From positions 382,468 to 446,467 of the forward strand of contig CAUYUJ010004980.1 in NCBI GenBank assembly GCA_963575745.1: a stretch of DNA of 64,000 bases, given 5' to 3'. A program made the translations under genes and the position numbers. A model generated the notes under the pieces. The model worked only from the letters and a program-made list of their open reading frames with translations, was not told the DNA's origin and made no database searches. Source of the stretch: Prorocentrum cordatum. Taxonomy: Eukaryota > Sar > Dinophyceae > Prorocentrales > Prorocentraceae. How positions within the stretch are numbered: position 1 is the first letter of the stretch; every line of letters begins with the position of its first letter. Below are positions 42,720 through 54,380 of this stretch, in pieces.

Positions 42720-44705
42720 CTCGTGGACGTACCTCCGCTGGGCCTCCCAGGAGCCCACGAAAGAGGCGACAAATGCGCAGATCGCAAGCCCCCAGGGGGC
42801 GAAAAAGAGGTCCCGAGGTGATCCGCGTGGGACCCACCTCCGCTGGGCCTCCCAGGAGCCCACGAAAGTGGCGACAATTGCGCAGATCGCAAGCCCCCCA
42901 GGGGGCGGCGAGGTCCCGAGGTGATCCGCGTGGGACCCACCTCCGCTGGGCCTCCCAGGAGCCCACGAAAGTGGCGACAATTACACAGATCGCAAGCCCC
43001 CAGGGGGCGGCGAGGTCCCGAGGTGATCCGCGTGGGACCCACCTCCGCTGGGCCTCCCAGGAGCCCACAAAAATTGCGACAATTACACAGATCGCAAGCC
43101 CCCCAGGGGGCGGCGAGGTCCCGAGGGGACCCGCCTCCGCTGGGCCTCCCAGGAGCCCACGAAAGTGGCGACAATTGCGCAGATCGCAAGCCCCCCGGGG
43201 GGCGGCGAGGTCCCGAGGTGATCCGCGTGGGACCCACCTCTGCTGGGCCTCCCAGGAGCCCACGAAAGTGGCGACAGTTGCGCAGACCGGAAGCCCCCGA
43301 GGAGGCGGCGAGGTCCCGAGGTGATCCGCGTGGGACTCACCTCTGCTGGGCCTCCCAGAAGCCCAAGAAATTGGCGACAATTTCGCAGATCGCAAGCCCC
43401 CCAGTGGGCGGCGAGGTCCCGAGGTGATCCGCGTGGGACCCACCTCCGCTGGGCCTCCCAGGAGCCCACGAAAGTGGCGACAAATGCGCAGATCGCAAGC
43501 CCCCCAAAGGGCGGCGAGGTCCCGAGGTGATCCGCGTGGGACCCACCTCTGCTGGGCCTCCCAGGAGCCCACGAAAGTGGCGACAGTTGCGCAGACCGGA
43601 AGCCCCCGAGGAGGCGGCGAGGTCCCGAGGTGATCCGCGTGGGACTCACCTCTGCTGGGCCTCCCAGAAGCCCAAGAAATTGGCGACAATTTCGCAGATC
43701 GCAAGCCCCCCAGTGGGCGGCGAGGTCCCGAGGTGATCCGCGTGGGACCCACCTCCGCTGGGCCTCCCAGGAGCCCACGAAAGTGGCGACAAATGCGCAG
43801 ATCGCAAGCCCCCCAAAGGGCGGCGAGGTCCCGAGGTGATCCGCATGGGACCCACCTCCGCTGGGCCTCCCAGGAGCCCACGAAAGTGGCGACAGTTACG
43901 CAGATCGCAGCCCCCAGGGCACCGCGAGGTCCCGAGGTGATCCGCGTGGGGCCCCCTCCGCTGGGCCTCCCAGGAGCCCACGAAAGTGGCGACAATTGCG
44001 CAGATCGCAAGCCCCCCAGAAGGCAACGAAGTCCCGAGGGGACCCGCGGGTGAGCCACCTCCGCTGGGCCTCCCAGGAGCCCACGAAAGTGGCGACAGTT
44101 GCGCAGATCGCAAGCCCCCCAGTGGGCGGCGAGGTCCCGAGGTGATCCGCGTGGGACCCACCTCCGCTGGGCCTCCCAGGAGCCCACGAAAGTGGCGACA
44201 GTTGCGCAGATCGCAAGCCCCCCAGGGGGCGGCGAGGTCCCGAGGTGGTCCGGACCACCTCCGCTGGCCTCCCAGGAGCCCACGAAATGGCGACGTTGCG
44301 CAGATCGCAAGCCCCCCCAGCGGCGAGGAGGGTCCCGAGGGACCCGCCCTCCGCTGGGCTCCAGGAGCCACGAAAGTGGCGACAGTTAGCAGATCGCAGG
44401 CCTCCCAGGGGGCGGCGAGGTCCCGAGTGTGATCCGCGTGGGATCTCTCCGCTGGGCTCCAGGAGCCCACGAAAGTGGCGACAGTTGCGCCAGATCGCAA
44501 GCCCAGAAGGCCAACGAAGTCCCGAGGTGCCCTCGGGTGAGCACCTCCGCTGGGCCTCCCAGGAGCCCACGAAAGTGGCGACACTTGCGCAGATCGCAGC
44601 CCCCACGGCACCGCGAGGTCTCGAGGTGATCCGCGTGGGACCCACCTCCGCTGGGCCTCCCAGGAGCCCACGAAAGTGGGGACAGTTGCGCAGATCGCAG
44701 CCCGA
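42720..44705. repeat. 103-bp satellite, about 19 copies, with a duplicated 309-bp higher-order unit
   Basis: GTGATCCGCGTGGGAC-CACC recurs every 103 bp (for example 43218, 43321, 43424, 43527, 43630, 43733). By reading, the three-unit block 43218-43526 is identical to 43527-43835. Copies right of about 44240 carry indels. Long - strand frames (GSWEAQRRW repeats) are artefacts of shifting phase. Confidence 0.95.
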
Positions 44706-44822
44706 CGGCACGAGAGAAGAGGAGAGGGGAACACAGGAAACAGGAGAGGAGGAGGGGAGGAGGGGGGAGGAGGAGGAGGAGGAGGAGGAGGAGGAGGAGG
44801 AGGAGGAGGAGGAGGAGGACGG
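44706..44822. repeat. (GGA)n tract
   Basis: GAGGAGGA run closing the 103-bp array. Confidence 0.9.
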
Positions 44823-45399
44823 GACGACCACACTGCTCTATTCAAAACGAGTACCCAACCATAGGAGGGTTTGGAAAAACAGCATGGATTGCAATTTCCC
44901 GCGCCATTGCACGAGATCCAGCGAATTCCCGAGCCCCGCATCGCGCCGTCGCAAAGCCTTCGGAGCGCCGACGAAAGTTCGCCGTCGACACTCTAGTCAT
45001 CATCGCCGACATTGCCCAATATCCTTGTCGTTCCGTTGCCGTGACCTCTGGCTCCAGCGCACCCTGCCACCACTGCGCGCGGGTTGCTCACAAGAATGAA
45101 TGGCGGCTGCGCCTGACCAGGCGAAGCGGACCCTGGTTTCCCTCCCGCGCACGCTGGCGGTGGCGCGCGCGCGCCACGGAGATCAGCCGGGCGAGCCAGA
45201 ACCCCTGTATGACTTCTGGGGACTCACGTCTGGTGGATGTCGAGGCCCGCACCCGAGAGCCTCAACAAAGTCTCTGCGTCGGCCAAGGCTCCCCGACGAC
45301 GACGAGGACCCCCTTCACCACCAGCAGCATGGGCCTATCAGTTCAAAAAACTGGAACAGGAAAGCGGCCGGCCAGCCGCTTCCGCATCCAGCCTTCCAT
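44823..45399. other. Unique sequence, no gene recognised
   Basis: GC-rich, with open frames on both strands and no motif. Confidence 0.4.
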
Positions 45400-45575
45400 T
45401 TTCGACGTGGGCTGCGGGGCCCGAGCCACGCACTGCGCCCGCGCTGGCGCAATGAGAATCCATGACCTGGGAGGCCTTTCCATGCCATGAGCGCCGGCCC
45501 CCGCGTCCCCATAGAATCCTAGCGAGAGGACCAGCCCGCGGGACCCCGGGAACGTCCCAGTAGTCTCGATATGCA
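45400..45575 (+). repeat. Dispersed repeat family C, copy 2
   Basis: TTTTCGACGTGGGCTGCGGGG, TGCGCCCGCGCTGGCGCAATG, TAGAATCCTAGCGAGAGGAC and GGACCCCGGGA, matching 37925-38090. Confidence 0.65.
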
Positions 45576-45656
45576 TGTCAAGCGGGGGGCGCAAAATCCC
45601 GACGTAAAGCACAATGGTTCCCAATATCCCGCGCCATGGCACCGACGTCCCGCAAA

Positions 45657-45756
45657 NNNNNNNNNNNNNNNNNNNNNNNNNNNNNNNNNNNNNNNNNNNN
45701 NNNNNNNNNNNNNNNNNNNNNNNNNNNNNNNNNNNNNNNNNNNNNNNNNNNNNNNN
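45657..45756. other. Assembly gap of 100 N
   Basis: Exactly 100 Ns, so a scaffolding gap of conventional size. Sequence left of it is family C; right of it is the triplet tract. True distance unknown. Confidence 0.99.
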
Positions 45757-47438
45757 CCTCCTCCTCCGCCTCCTCCACCTCCTCCTCCTCCTCCTCTTAC
45801 TATTATTCTTAGTATTCATATTATCCATATTATTATTCGTATTGATTTTCTTCGTAGTATTATTATTATTCTGCTTATTATTAGTATGTTTCTTATTATG
45901 CTTATTCTTCTTCGTATTATTATTCTTCTTATTAATATTAGTAGTATTCTTCTTCTTCTTATCATTATTATTATTAGTATTATTAATATTCTTAGCATTC
46001 GCATTATTATTCGTATTATTATTCTTATGTTTCTTCTTATCATTCCTATTATTTGTATTCTTAGCCTTATTATTAGTATTACTCTTCTTCTTGTTATTAT
46101 TAATAATAGTATTATTCGTCTTCGTCTTATTATTATTATTATTATTAATAATAATCTTAGTAGTATTATTATTATTCGTCTCATTATTCTTATTCTTCTT
46201 ATTAGTATCCTTATTATCCGTATTATTATCGTTGTTATTATTAATATTATTCGTATTATTATTATTCTTATTCATATTCTTATTCTTATTATTTTTATTC
46301 GTTTTCTTCTTGTTCGTCTTATTATACTTAGCATTATTCTTCTTAGTATTAATATTCGTATTTTTCTTCTTAATAATATCCTTAAGATTCTTCGTTGTCT
46401 TCTTCTTCTTATTCTTCGTATTCGTCTTATCATTCTCCTTATCATTATTATGCTTCTTCGTATGCTTATTATTAGTGTGCTTCTTCTTCTTATTATTATT
46501 AGTCTTATTCTTATTAGTATTACTACTATTCGTCTTATTCTTCTTATTATCATTAGTATTAATATTCTTATTATTATTACTATTATTCGTACTATTATTA
46601 TTATTCTGATTCATCTTCTTCTTCTTGTTCATATTATTATTCTTATTATTATTAATATTCGTATTATTCGTCCTCTTATGTTTTTTATTATTCTTCTTCT
46701 TATTATTTTTCTTGTTAGTATTTTTCTGATATTCTTCTTCTTATTAATATTAGTATGTTTATTCTTCTCCTTCGTCTCATTCGTATTTAGTGTTCTTCTT
46801 ATTATTCTTATTAGTCATAGTATGCTTCGTATTATTCGTATTATTCTTCTTAATATTATTCGTATTATTCTTAATATTTGTATTATTCTTTTTCGTCTGT
46901 CTATTATTCTTTTTAGTCTTATTATTCTTATTATTATTCTTTTTCTTGTTATGAGTATCATTATTATTCTTAGTACTATTATTCGTACTGTTCTTATTAT
47001 TATCATTATTCTTAGTATTATTATTATTATTATGATTCTTATTAGTATTACTCGTATTACTCTTATTGTTCTTCTTTTTAGTAATATCATTAGTAGTATT
47101 AGTATTATTAGCATTCTTTTTGTTATTATTCGTATTCTTCTTATTAGTATTATTTTTCTGATTATTCTGCTTATTAGTATTATTATTATCATTCTTCTTC
47201 GTCTTCGTATTATTATTAGTCTTCTTCCTCTTTTTATTATTATTCGTCTTATTATTATTCTTATTCGTCCTCGTCCTCGTCCTCGTCCTCGCCCTCCTCC
47301 TCCTCCTCCTCCTCCTCCTCCTCCTCTTCCTCCTCCTCCTCCTCCTCCTCCTCCTCCTCCTCCTCCCCCCCTCCTCCTTCTCCTCCTCTTCCTCCTCCTC
47401 CGCCTCCTCCGCCTCATCCTCCTCCTCCTCCTCCTCCC
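45757..47438. repeat. Period-three tract: (CCT)n, 1.5 kb of NTT/NGT triplets, (CCT)n
   Basis: 45757-45795 and 47260-47438 are CCT/CGT triplets. Between them, almost every third base is T, with triplets ATT, CTT, GTT, AGT, CGT and TTC, and very few G outside GT. The register is kept across the tract, so + frames stay open reading Ile/Leu/Phe and - frames reading Asn/Lys. These are not proteins. Confidence 0.92.
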
Positions 47439-47474
47439 CCGTAGCCATGTTGGTTCAAGCCATTTGGGCTCAAG
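47439..47474 (+). other. DinoSL relic plus one truncated SL repeat
   Basis: 47439-47459 matches the 3' 21 nt of the 22-nt dinoflagellate spliced leader with two mismatches (CCGTAGCCAT-G-TTGG-T-TCAAG). 47460-47474 (CCATTTGGGCTCAAG) matches its last 15 nt with one mismatch. It lies directly 3' of a (CCT)n tract and 5' of a LINE on the same strand. Confidence 0.92.
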
Positions 47475-47636
47475 GTTTTGTGTTTCCCCGGGAAACAAGT
47501 GGATACCGCTAGTCCGCGGCTAGACCCCAGTCTTTCTCATCGCACCGCTGCGTGAGCCGCCCCAGGCGACGCAGCTTCGGATCTGCGTGCACCAGCGTGT
47601 GCGCAGACGCTTTCTCCCGCGCACCACAGATTGTCG

Positions 47637-48552
47637 ATGGGCGACAATGGCCGCAGCGGTCGAGGAGCCAGGCGTGGTGGCAGCCGCCCGCGGGCGGAAG
47701 GACCAAGCAAGAGGACTGATCACCGCAAGTGCACAGCATGTGGGCACGGCTGGAACTTCGCCTCGCGCGAGGAGTGCTACAAGTGCAGCCATGCGCTTGG
47801 GCCGAAGGTCTGGGGACCGTGGCGCGACGACGGCGGCCAGGCGGCGCGCCCAGTCGTCGGACGTCCGCAAGCCCCCTGGGGCGCGCGACCGCGGCGTCAG
47901 CCTGGCCCTCTCGGATGGCTCGGTGGCGAAGCCGGGGAAGCCAAACGTCCAGGAGCTGCTGGCGCAGCTCGCGGACTCGGTGGACCCAGAGCAGCGGGCG
48001 TCCGTCGAGCAGCTCGAGGCCTCGCTCGCCCCTGCCGCGCCCCCCCAGACTCCGCGAGCCAAGCTCCTCGAGGAGGAAGCCTCCAGCGCCAGTATCCGAC
48101 TGCGCAGGGCGGAGGCGGCCTTCAACGAGGCAGCGCAGCGCGTGGTCGAGGCCGAGGAGTGGCTGCAGCAGTCCCGGGCCGAGTGCGACGACGCTGCCCT
48201 CGAGGTCCAGGAGGCCAAGCGGGGCCTCGACGCCGCGCTCGAGGCCACGCGCGCCAGGGCTGGCCTGCCCGCGGCCACAGCTCCTGCCCCCGCCGCCGCC
48301 CCCCCTCGGGCGGGCCTCGACCTCTCCGCGCTGTGCAAGGGCGGGGCGCCAGAGCTGCACGACGGCGACGCGTTCGACATGGGCGACCTCGACATCGAGC
48401 CCGGCGAGCGCGAGGCCTACCAGCAGCTCAAGGCCCAGCTCCAGGAGCAGCTCCGCACGGCGGTCCAGTCCCTCTTCGGTCCAGGGGCTCAGGAGCTCGA
48501 GCGGAAGCGCCAGGAGGTCGACCAAGGTCATGCAGGAACGGCTCGCGACTAA
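47637..48552 (+). pseudogene. LINE ORF1: zinc motif and coiled-coil protein
   Basis: From ATG 47637 the frame reads a Gly/Arg-rich start, then KCTACGHGWNFASREECYKC, a CxxC-x11-CxxC motif close to RanBP2-type zinc fingers. Around 47840 the meaningful frame changes to the one ending at 48550-48552. That frame gives DRGVSLALSDGSVAKPGKP, LEEEASSASIRLRRAEAAFN and a long Glu/Ala/Arg heptad region (to about 48260), a Pro/Ala linker and a Gln/Leu-rich end. By analogy with other LINE ORF1s it should bind RNA and act as chaperone (inference). The - strand LINE ORF1 at 60.9 kb has the same zinc spacing. A single indel separates the two halves. Confidence 0.7.
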
Positions 48553-49535
48553 GCGGCGGCGGCGCTCTCCTGCCGCAGGGGAGTGTGCCGCGGGCGCGGC
48601 GGCACGGTAGCGGGCGGCCAGTCCAGCGCTGCAGGCGCCCCTGTTCCACCGGATGCGCCTGGCGAGGGGATACCCTCGATGCGGGGTGGGCAGCCTCCTG
48701 CGGCGGCTGATGGGGCTGCCCCTGCTGCTGGTGCGCCTCCAGGCCGCGGTCGCAGCCCAGGCGGCCCCGCTGAACGGAGCCCCCCCTCCATGGACGGCGG
48801 CAAGGACGGCGGCGCCGACGACGCACCCTCCGCAGCTGCGGCCGAGCGGATTCGCCAGGAGGCAATCGCAAAGGCACTGGCCGATGGGCAGCCGGCGGCT
48901 TGAACGGCCCGCGGCGGCCGCGGCGGCCGCCGACGTCGTCAACCCCGCCGGCGGTGGCAGCAGGGCTGGCAAGGCCACGCGCAGGGGGTGGCGCAAGCCC
49001 AAGGCCGCCCTGCACGCCTCCGCCGGGGGCGCCGCCGACGCTGCTGGAACCGCGCCCAGGGCCGCGCCATGGCCTCCGGGGCCGCTGCTGGAGCTTCCGC
49101 GTCGGGCAGGGCGACCTCTGGCAGGACGTGGTGCGGAGCTTTGCCGAGGGTGACGACAACAGCGGCAGAAGCCCACCCAGGCCGGTGCAGCGCGACCGGG
49201 ATGAGCCACCTGCGCGGAGCCCCAGTGGGCCGCAGCTGCAGCTCCCCGCGCTGGCGGCGTGCGCGGCCGATCCAAGCCAAAATCTCCAGAGGCCTCTGGG
49301 CGTTGCGGGGTGCCCCGCGCCCCCGACGGCACACGCCGATCCAGGCCAAAATCTCCAGGGGCAGCTCCCCGCCAGCGGTGCCGCGGCCGCCCCGCTGGCT
49401 TGGGGCGCCGCTGGGGCCGCTGGGGGCGCTGCCAGGGCCCCCGCCGGCGCTTCCGCCGGGGCCGCTGGGGCCGGCGCCAGCGCCGCCAGAACAGCGCCAC
49501 GGCGCGGTCGGAGGCCGCCGAAGCTTCACAGCCCA

Positions 49536-50160
49536 CGCTGCCACGTCCTGACGGTCAATGTCACGAGCTGGTCCAGCATGCTGACGCAGCTCGAGGAGCG
49601 CCGGATCCCTGCGGACGCGGCGGCGGCGGTCATTCAGGAGCACCACCTCGACGACACGAAGGTGAAGAGCGCGATGAAGGCCGCCCACAGCTGGGGATGG
49701 AAGTGCGACCTGCACCCCGCTCGCCGTACCGATCGCGGCGGGACCACGGGAGGCGTCGGACTCCTGACGCGGCCGTGGGTTGCATTTCGGCGCCTCGAGT
49801 TCCAGCATGGCTGGATCCACGCCCCCTTCTCCGCCAGGCAGGGCTTCTGGCTCACGGACCTCGGGCCGAAGGAGGGGCTGCTGCTGGCGTCGGTGCACCT
49901 CCACGCGAGCCGCGAACTCGACGACGTCAACCTGGACATTCTGTTCGGGATAGGCGCCGTGCTGCGGGCCGCGGACAGGCCCTTCCATCGTCGGCGGAGA
50001 CTGGCAGATGCTCCCGCCCACGTCGGGCCAGTCCTACTGGCCGCAGGCTGTTCGGGGAGTGGTCCAGGCGGCGTCGGAGCTCGATGCCACTTGCATCACC
50101 AGCAAGAGCGCGAGGGTCATCGATTTTTTCGCGACGAGTCGGTACCTCGCAGGCGGGAAG
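49536..50160 (+). pseudogene. LINE ORF2: EEP endonuclease domain
   Basis: CHVLTVNVTSWSSMLTQLEE is the first strand with the Asn seen in EEP domains. VIQEHHL carries the catalytic QE. GGTTGGVGLLTRPW and LLLASVHLHAS follow the fold. GGDWQMLPPTSGQSYWPQAV (GDFN-like) and TCITSKSARVIDFFATSR (IDFF) lie after a frameshift at 49981-49988, where one extra C separates the frames. The catalytic His is in VATHKGVVYKL (about 50190). The enzyme would nick target DNA for target-primed reverse transcription. It is broken only by the one-base shift. Confidence 0.82.
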
Positions 50161-52140
50161 GTGCGGGTGATAGACGACCTGTCGGTGGCCACGCACAAGG
50201 GGGTGGTGTACAAACTGGACATGCCCCCCCTGCCCCTCACCGCGCAGACGATGCACTTGGCCAAGCCCTTCCCCGACAACTCGGTGATCGGCCCCCATCG
50301 GCCTCCCCCCGATTACGGGGCCTTGGTGGAGAGAGGCCGGGACGAGCGGGTGGCGGCCCAGCGGCGTCGCAGCACGGCCGACGATCGGTGTTTGCTGGAC
50401 GGTAAGTTCCAGGCATGGCTCCGCTTGTATGAGGACGAGCTCGTGGAGTACTACGGCCTTCAGGATGAGGACGATAAGTACCGTGGGCGCGAGCATGGAG
50501 TGAAGTACGTGACAACGACGCTGGACATGCACAAGCGGCAGCAGGCGAGGTACAGTGGTGCGCCCAGCCCCGCGGACAGCCATTGGCAATGGCTCGCGGA
50601 CCGCGTGCGCGAGTGGCGGCACCGCAGGGCAGCGCGAGGCGGAGTGCATGGACTGCGACGGCTTCGCGCGCTGCATGTCAGGCTGCTGCGTTTCAGGCCC
50701 GCGTCCAACGCCACCTCGAGGCCCGAGATGTGGGCGGCATGGCGCGAGCTGGTCCGCAAGCTGGATTCCGCCAGCGAGCAGGACCTGGACCACCTCGAGG
50801 CCGACCTCCGAACCTGCGCCGGCTGGGCTGCAGACAAGCCCGCGCACCGACGGTATCGAAATTGGATCGAGTGGTCGAGGGACGCGACCAGGCAGGACGG
50901 CATGAGGCAGGCGTTCAAGTGGTTGAAGCAGGAATCGCCGTGGTCGCTGGCATCGCCCGCTGCGGCGCCAGGGGCAGTGCTGTCCATTCGGGACGACGCA
51001 CGGGCCGCCATCGAGCCCTGGCACCGCCTGTGGGCGAAAGGGCCAGGCCTGGAAGCCATCGAGTGGCAGGAGTCGGACTTCGACGGCGTGACGGTGGCAC
51101 TCCCGTCCGTGGACGAGGCGCGGCGCGTGTCACACACTTTCTCGGGCCTCACGGGCCTTCGCTGCGACGCGGTGCACCCGAGGCATTTCGCGCTGCTGAG
51201 CGACCAGGCCATCCTTGCCCTCATCTGCCTCTGGGAGTGCATGATCGGCATGGGCCACGCCCCCAAGGCGATCGCCCTGATGCGCGAGGCCCTCCTGCCC
51301 AAGCCAGAGGGTGGTCGGCGCACGATCGGCATCTTCCCTGGCACGGCGCGGCCGCTGACCCGGTGGCTGCGGCACACGGAAGGCGGCAAGTGGGCTGACG
51401 GCCACCGCCGCGACTACGTGTATAGAGTGGACGGCCAGGGCAAGAACTGCGAGGCCTGTGTGCGGCGCCAGTCGGCCCAGGCCGAGTAAGCCACAGCACG
51501 CGCCTGGACGGCCGTCTCCATCCTGCTGGACCTGCCCAAGGCCTACGAGTTCATCCGCTGGCACCTCCTCGTGGCCAAGGCCCGCCCGATGGAGTTCAAC
51601 ATGCTGCTGCTGCGCCTCACGATCGGCTTCTACAGCATGCCGCGCGCCCTGGCCTTCGAGGGCATGGTCTTGGGCGAGTTCGCCCCGTGGAATGGCCGGC
51701 TGCTCTTTTGCCGACCTGATGATGCGGATCTTCGTGGCCCCGATTCTGGATCGAGTGGCTGGCAGGCCGCACCTCGCCCTGGGCAAAGTGGTGGACGATG
51801 TCCAGCTCCAGTCGTCTGGCCGCGAGGCGATGGTGGTCGGCACGCTGGCCAAATCCTACGCGGCCGTTCGAGATGCGACGCTGGCGGACCACCTGGTGCT
51901 CAACGAGTCAAAGGGCCAGGTGGTCTCGAACAGCCACGCCGCCGCGGTCGCGCTGGGCCACCGCTGCCCGACGCTGCGCGGGCGCGAGGCCCGCTCGACC
52001 CGCAACTTAGGTTGCGATTTTTCGTGCGGTAAGCGGATCGGCGCGACCACCCGCCGCAAGCGGCTCGAGCGAGTCCAGCGGCGCTGCACGGAGGCGCGGG
52101 CACTCCGCCGGGCGCGCGGAAAATGCAAGCAACTAGTTAG
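50160..52140 (+). pseudogene. LINE ORF2: reverse transcriptase domain with VVDD box
   Basis: A linker with Trp/Arg-rich helices (50400-51050) leads to TGLRCDAVHPRHFALLSDQA, MREALLPKPEGGRRTIGIFP and GTARPLTRW (fingers). A TAA stop at 51487-51489 follows. The same frame resumes with AVSILLDLPKAYEFIRWHLL (the first catalytic-Asp motif D-x3-AYE). After a shift near 51680 come RGMAGCSFADLMMRIF and LGKVVDDVQLQSSG at 51782-51810. VVDD occupies the Y-x-DD position with Val in place of the aromatic residue. LNESKGQVVSNS is the following motif, then a Cys/Arg-rich thumb. Confidence 0.85.
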
Positions 52141-52959
52141 CATGGGAATGGTGCCGGTGGGGACTTGGGGCGACTCGGTGACGGGGCGGGCGCGGGGCAA
52201 CGTCATGCGCTTGCGTAGAGCGGCACGAGCAGCCCTTTTTGTGCACACGTCTCGTCGGTCGCTCACGCTGGACCTCGCGCTCGTCGAGGGTGACCCTGCC
52301 ACAATAGATCCAGCATGTAATTGCACCGTCGGGCCCATTTTCATGCCGGCCCCGGCTGTCTGGCCCAGCTGGTTCCCACTCCATTGGCTCGGCTTTCTCC
52401 TGTATGCTGCTGATAAACGCCTCGCCCGAGCCAGGGGCCCTGCTGTGGACAGGACTTGGTCGTTGGTCCAAGGCCCGATCTCGGCGGCCCTTGCCTCCTG
52501 CCTGCGAATCGAGCGGCCCCTGGGGCCAGGCATCGCAGGGTGTCGAGGATTGGCTCCTCCGCACTGCGCACGTAGAGTGCCCCCACCTCGCCTCGCTCTC
52601 TCACCCCCCCTTCCTCGCCCTCATTCGCCTCCTCTGCTCAACCCAGCCGTCGGCCGCCAAGGATTGGACGGCCTTGCACCAGGCGACGGCAAGATGCCTC
52701 GCAGCAAATGGATATTGGGATCGCGCTCGCAAATTCAAGGCGAACTCATCGATAGCCCTCGGTGCGAACTGCGTGGCCTCGAGCGGGGGACGGTGGGGCA
52801 CTTGCGTTGGGGATCGTGTCCGGGCACGTGGGGCTATCGGCGAGATTACATGCTGCCGCAATCGCTTCGCTCTGGTGCGCGCGACCGCGAGGAATGGGCA
52901 TTGTGGTGCCGCGGACTCCTGCCCGACCCCGTCGCGCGGTGTCTGCCTCCCACCCTGGA

Positions 52960-54180
52960 GCTCCAGATGAGCTGGGAGGTTAGCCCCCCGGGAGGCCGCC
53001 TGGAGGGCGAGGCTTTCGGCGACGGGCCCTGCGGGCCCACTATTGCGTGCGAGCCCCGTCTGAAGAGAGCAGGGTGGTCCGTGGCCCAAACTTCGGGGAG
53101 CGGCTTCGATGTCACGGCCGCGCTGTGCGGGCCCTTCCCCGGACTCCTTCAGGGTTCTGAGGTGGCCGAGCTGCCCGGGCTCCTAATGTACCTCCTCCAC
53201 GTCTCGCTCGGGCCCTTTCGCCACCTATCCGACTGTGAATGGGTGGTCTCGAGCTTTAAGAAGGGCCGCGAGGCCACGACGGGCAGCACGCGCATGTGCG
53301 CCGACCTGCGGGGACGGGCGCGGGGGCGCGGGGACGACCTTGGGGGGGAGGTGGAAGTGATCAAAGTCAAGGGTCACGCGCTTGTGCGCGACGACCACCT
53401 GTCAGCAGACGCCGGGCACTGGCGACTCGGTAACAAGTTTGCTGATCAGTTCGCTAGGCTCGGAGCGCCCAAGCATCCCCAGGACCTGCAGGCGAACGAT
53501 CGCGTGTTGAAGTCGGCCAGCCTGTCCACGCATGTGTGCAAGTACATATGTAGAACCCTGCGAGCTGTCGGCCCTCCTGCCAGCACAGTGTCGGCTCGGG
53601 ATGTCGAGACCCGCGGACGACGTCGGCCGCCCCCGAGGCTCACGGCTGATGAGGAGGCCCCCGCGGGAGAGCACGACATAGTCCAGTTCGCGGGCAAGCT
53701 GCGATGCGCAAGGTGCCTGCGCGTGGCCAAGGTGGCCAAGTCGCTCAGGCAGGCCCCGTGCCGGCCTGCCGTAGGCCACCGGCTTTGGCGCGTTGGCCCG
53801 TTCACCTTCTGCAGCTCGTGTGGAGCACACTCGTGCGATAATACCCAGCTCCTGGCGGTGGATTGCAGGGGGCACTGCGAGCGCGGCTCGTCGACACGTG
53901 CCCGCTTGGACCACCTCTGCAGCGGAAACCACCCACGAACTGGGGCGAAGTTGCCTCTCAGTTCGGGGCCGAAGGCCCCGACTCCGTTTGGAAGCTTCGC
54001 CCTGGACGGAAGATTCGGAGGGCTGGAGGCCCCCCCCGAGTGGCGAGGTGGTCGCCCTGCATGCCGAGTGGCCATTTTGACCGAGAGGCACCGCCTGCTT
54101 GGAGCAAGCTGCGTCGCGGCGGCGCCCGCGGGCATTGTTTTCGCTCTGCGAAGCCCCCAGCTGCGGCTCTGCACCTGTGG
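52960..54180 (+). pseudogene. LINE ORF2: RNase H domain and C-terminal Cys/His domain
   Basis: The frame open from 51458 to 54607 contains LEGEAFGDGPCGPTIACEPR (first Asp), SEVAELPGLLMYLLHVSL (Glu), SDCEWVVSSFKKGREATT (Asp), EVIKVKGHALVRDDHLSA and HWRLGNKFADQFARLGAP (last Asp). That completes the D-E-D-D set of RNase H. Downstream, CARCLRVAKVAKSL and CSSCGAHSC form a Cys-rich tail of unknown role. A (CCT)n tract at 54195-54380 lies inside the same open frame, reading poly-Pro, and suggests late microsatellite growth. Confidence 0.82.
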
Positions 54181-54194
54181 GCTACACCCCAGCG

Positions 54195-54380
54195 AAGCTC
54201 TTCCCCCCCCCCCTCCTCCTCCTCCTCCGCCTCCGCATCCGCCTCCGCATCCGCCTCCGCATCCGCCCCCGCCCCCTCCTCCTCCTCCCCCATCCTCCCC
54301 CCCCTCCTCCTCCGCCTCCTCCGCCCCCTGCGCCTCCTCCGCCTCCTCCCCTACCTCCTCCTCCTCCTCCCCCTCCTGCT
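54195..54380. repeat. (CCT)n/(CCTCCG)n tract near the LINE 3' end
   Basis: Pyrimidine triplet run with CCGCAT interruptions. Confidence 0.92.

Noticed and set aside
41986-44310. 774-codon - strand open frame of GSWEAQRRW-type repeats
   Set aside because: It is a translation of the 103-bp satellite. The period is not a multiple of three, so the frame cycles through all phases with no stop; not a protein.
45571-47523. 650-codon Ile/Leu frame resembling a membrane protein
   Set aside because: It spans the 100-N gap and the phased NTT/NGT tract; composition is dictated by the triplet repeat.
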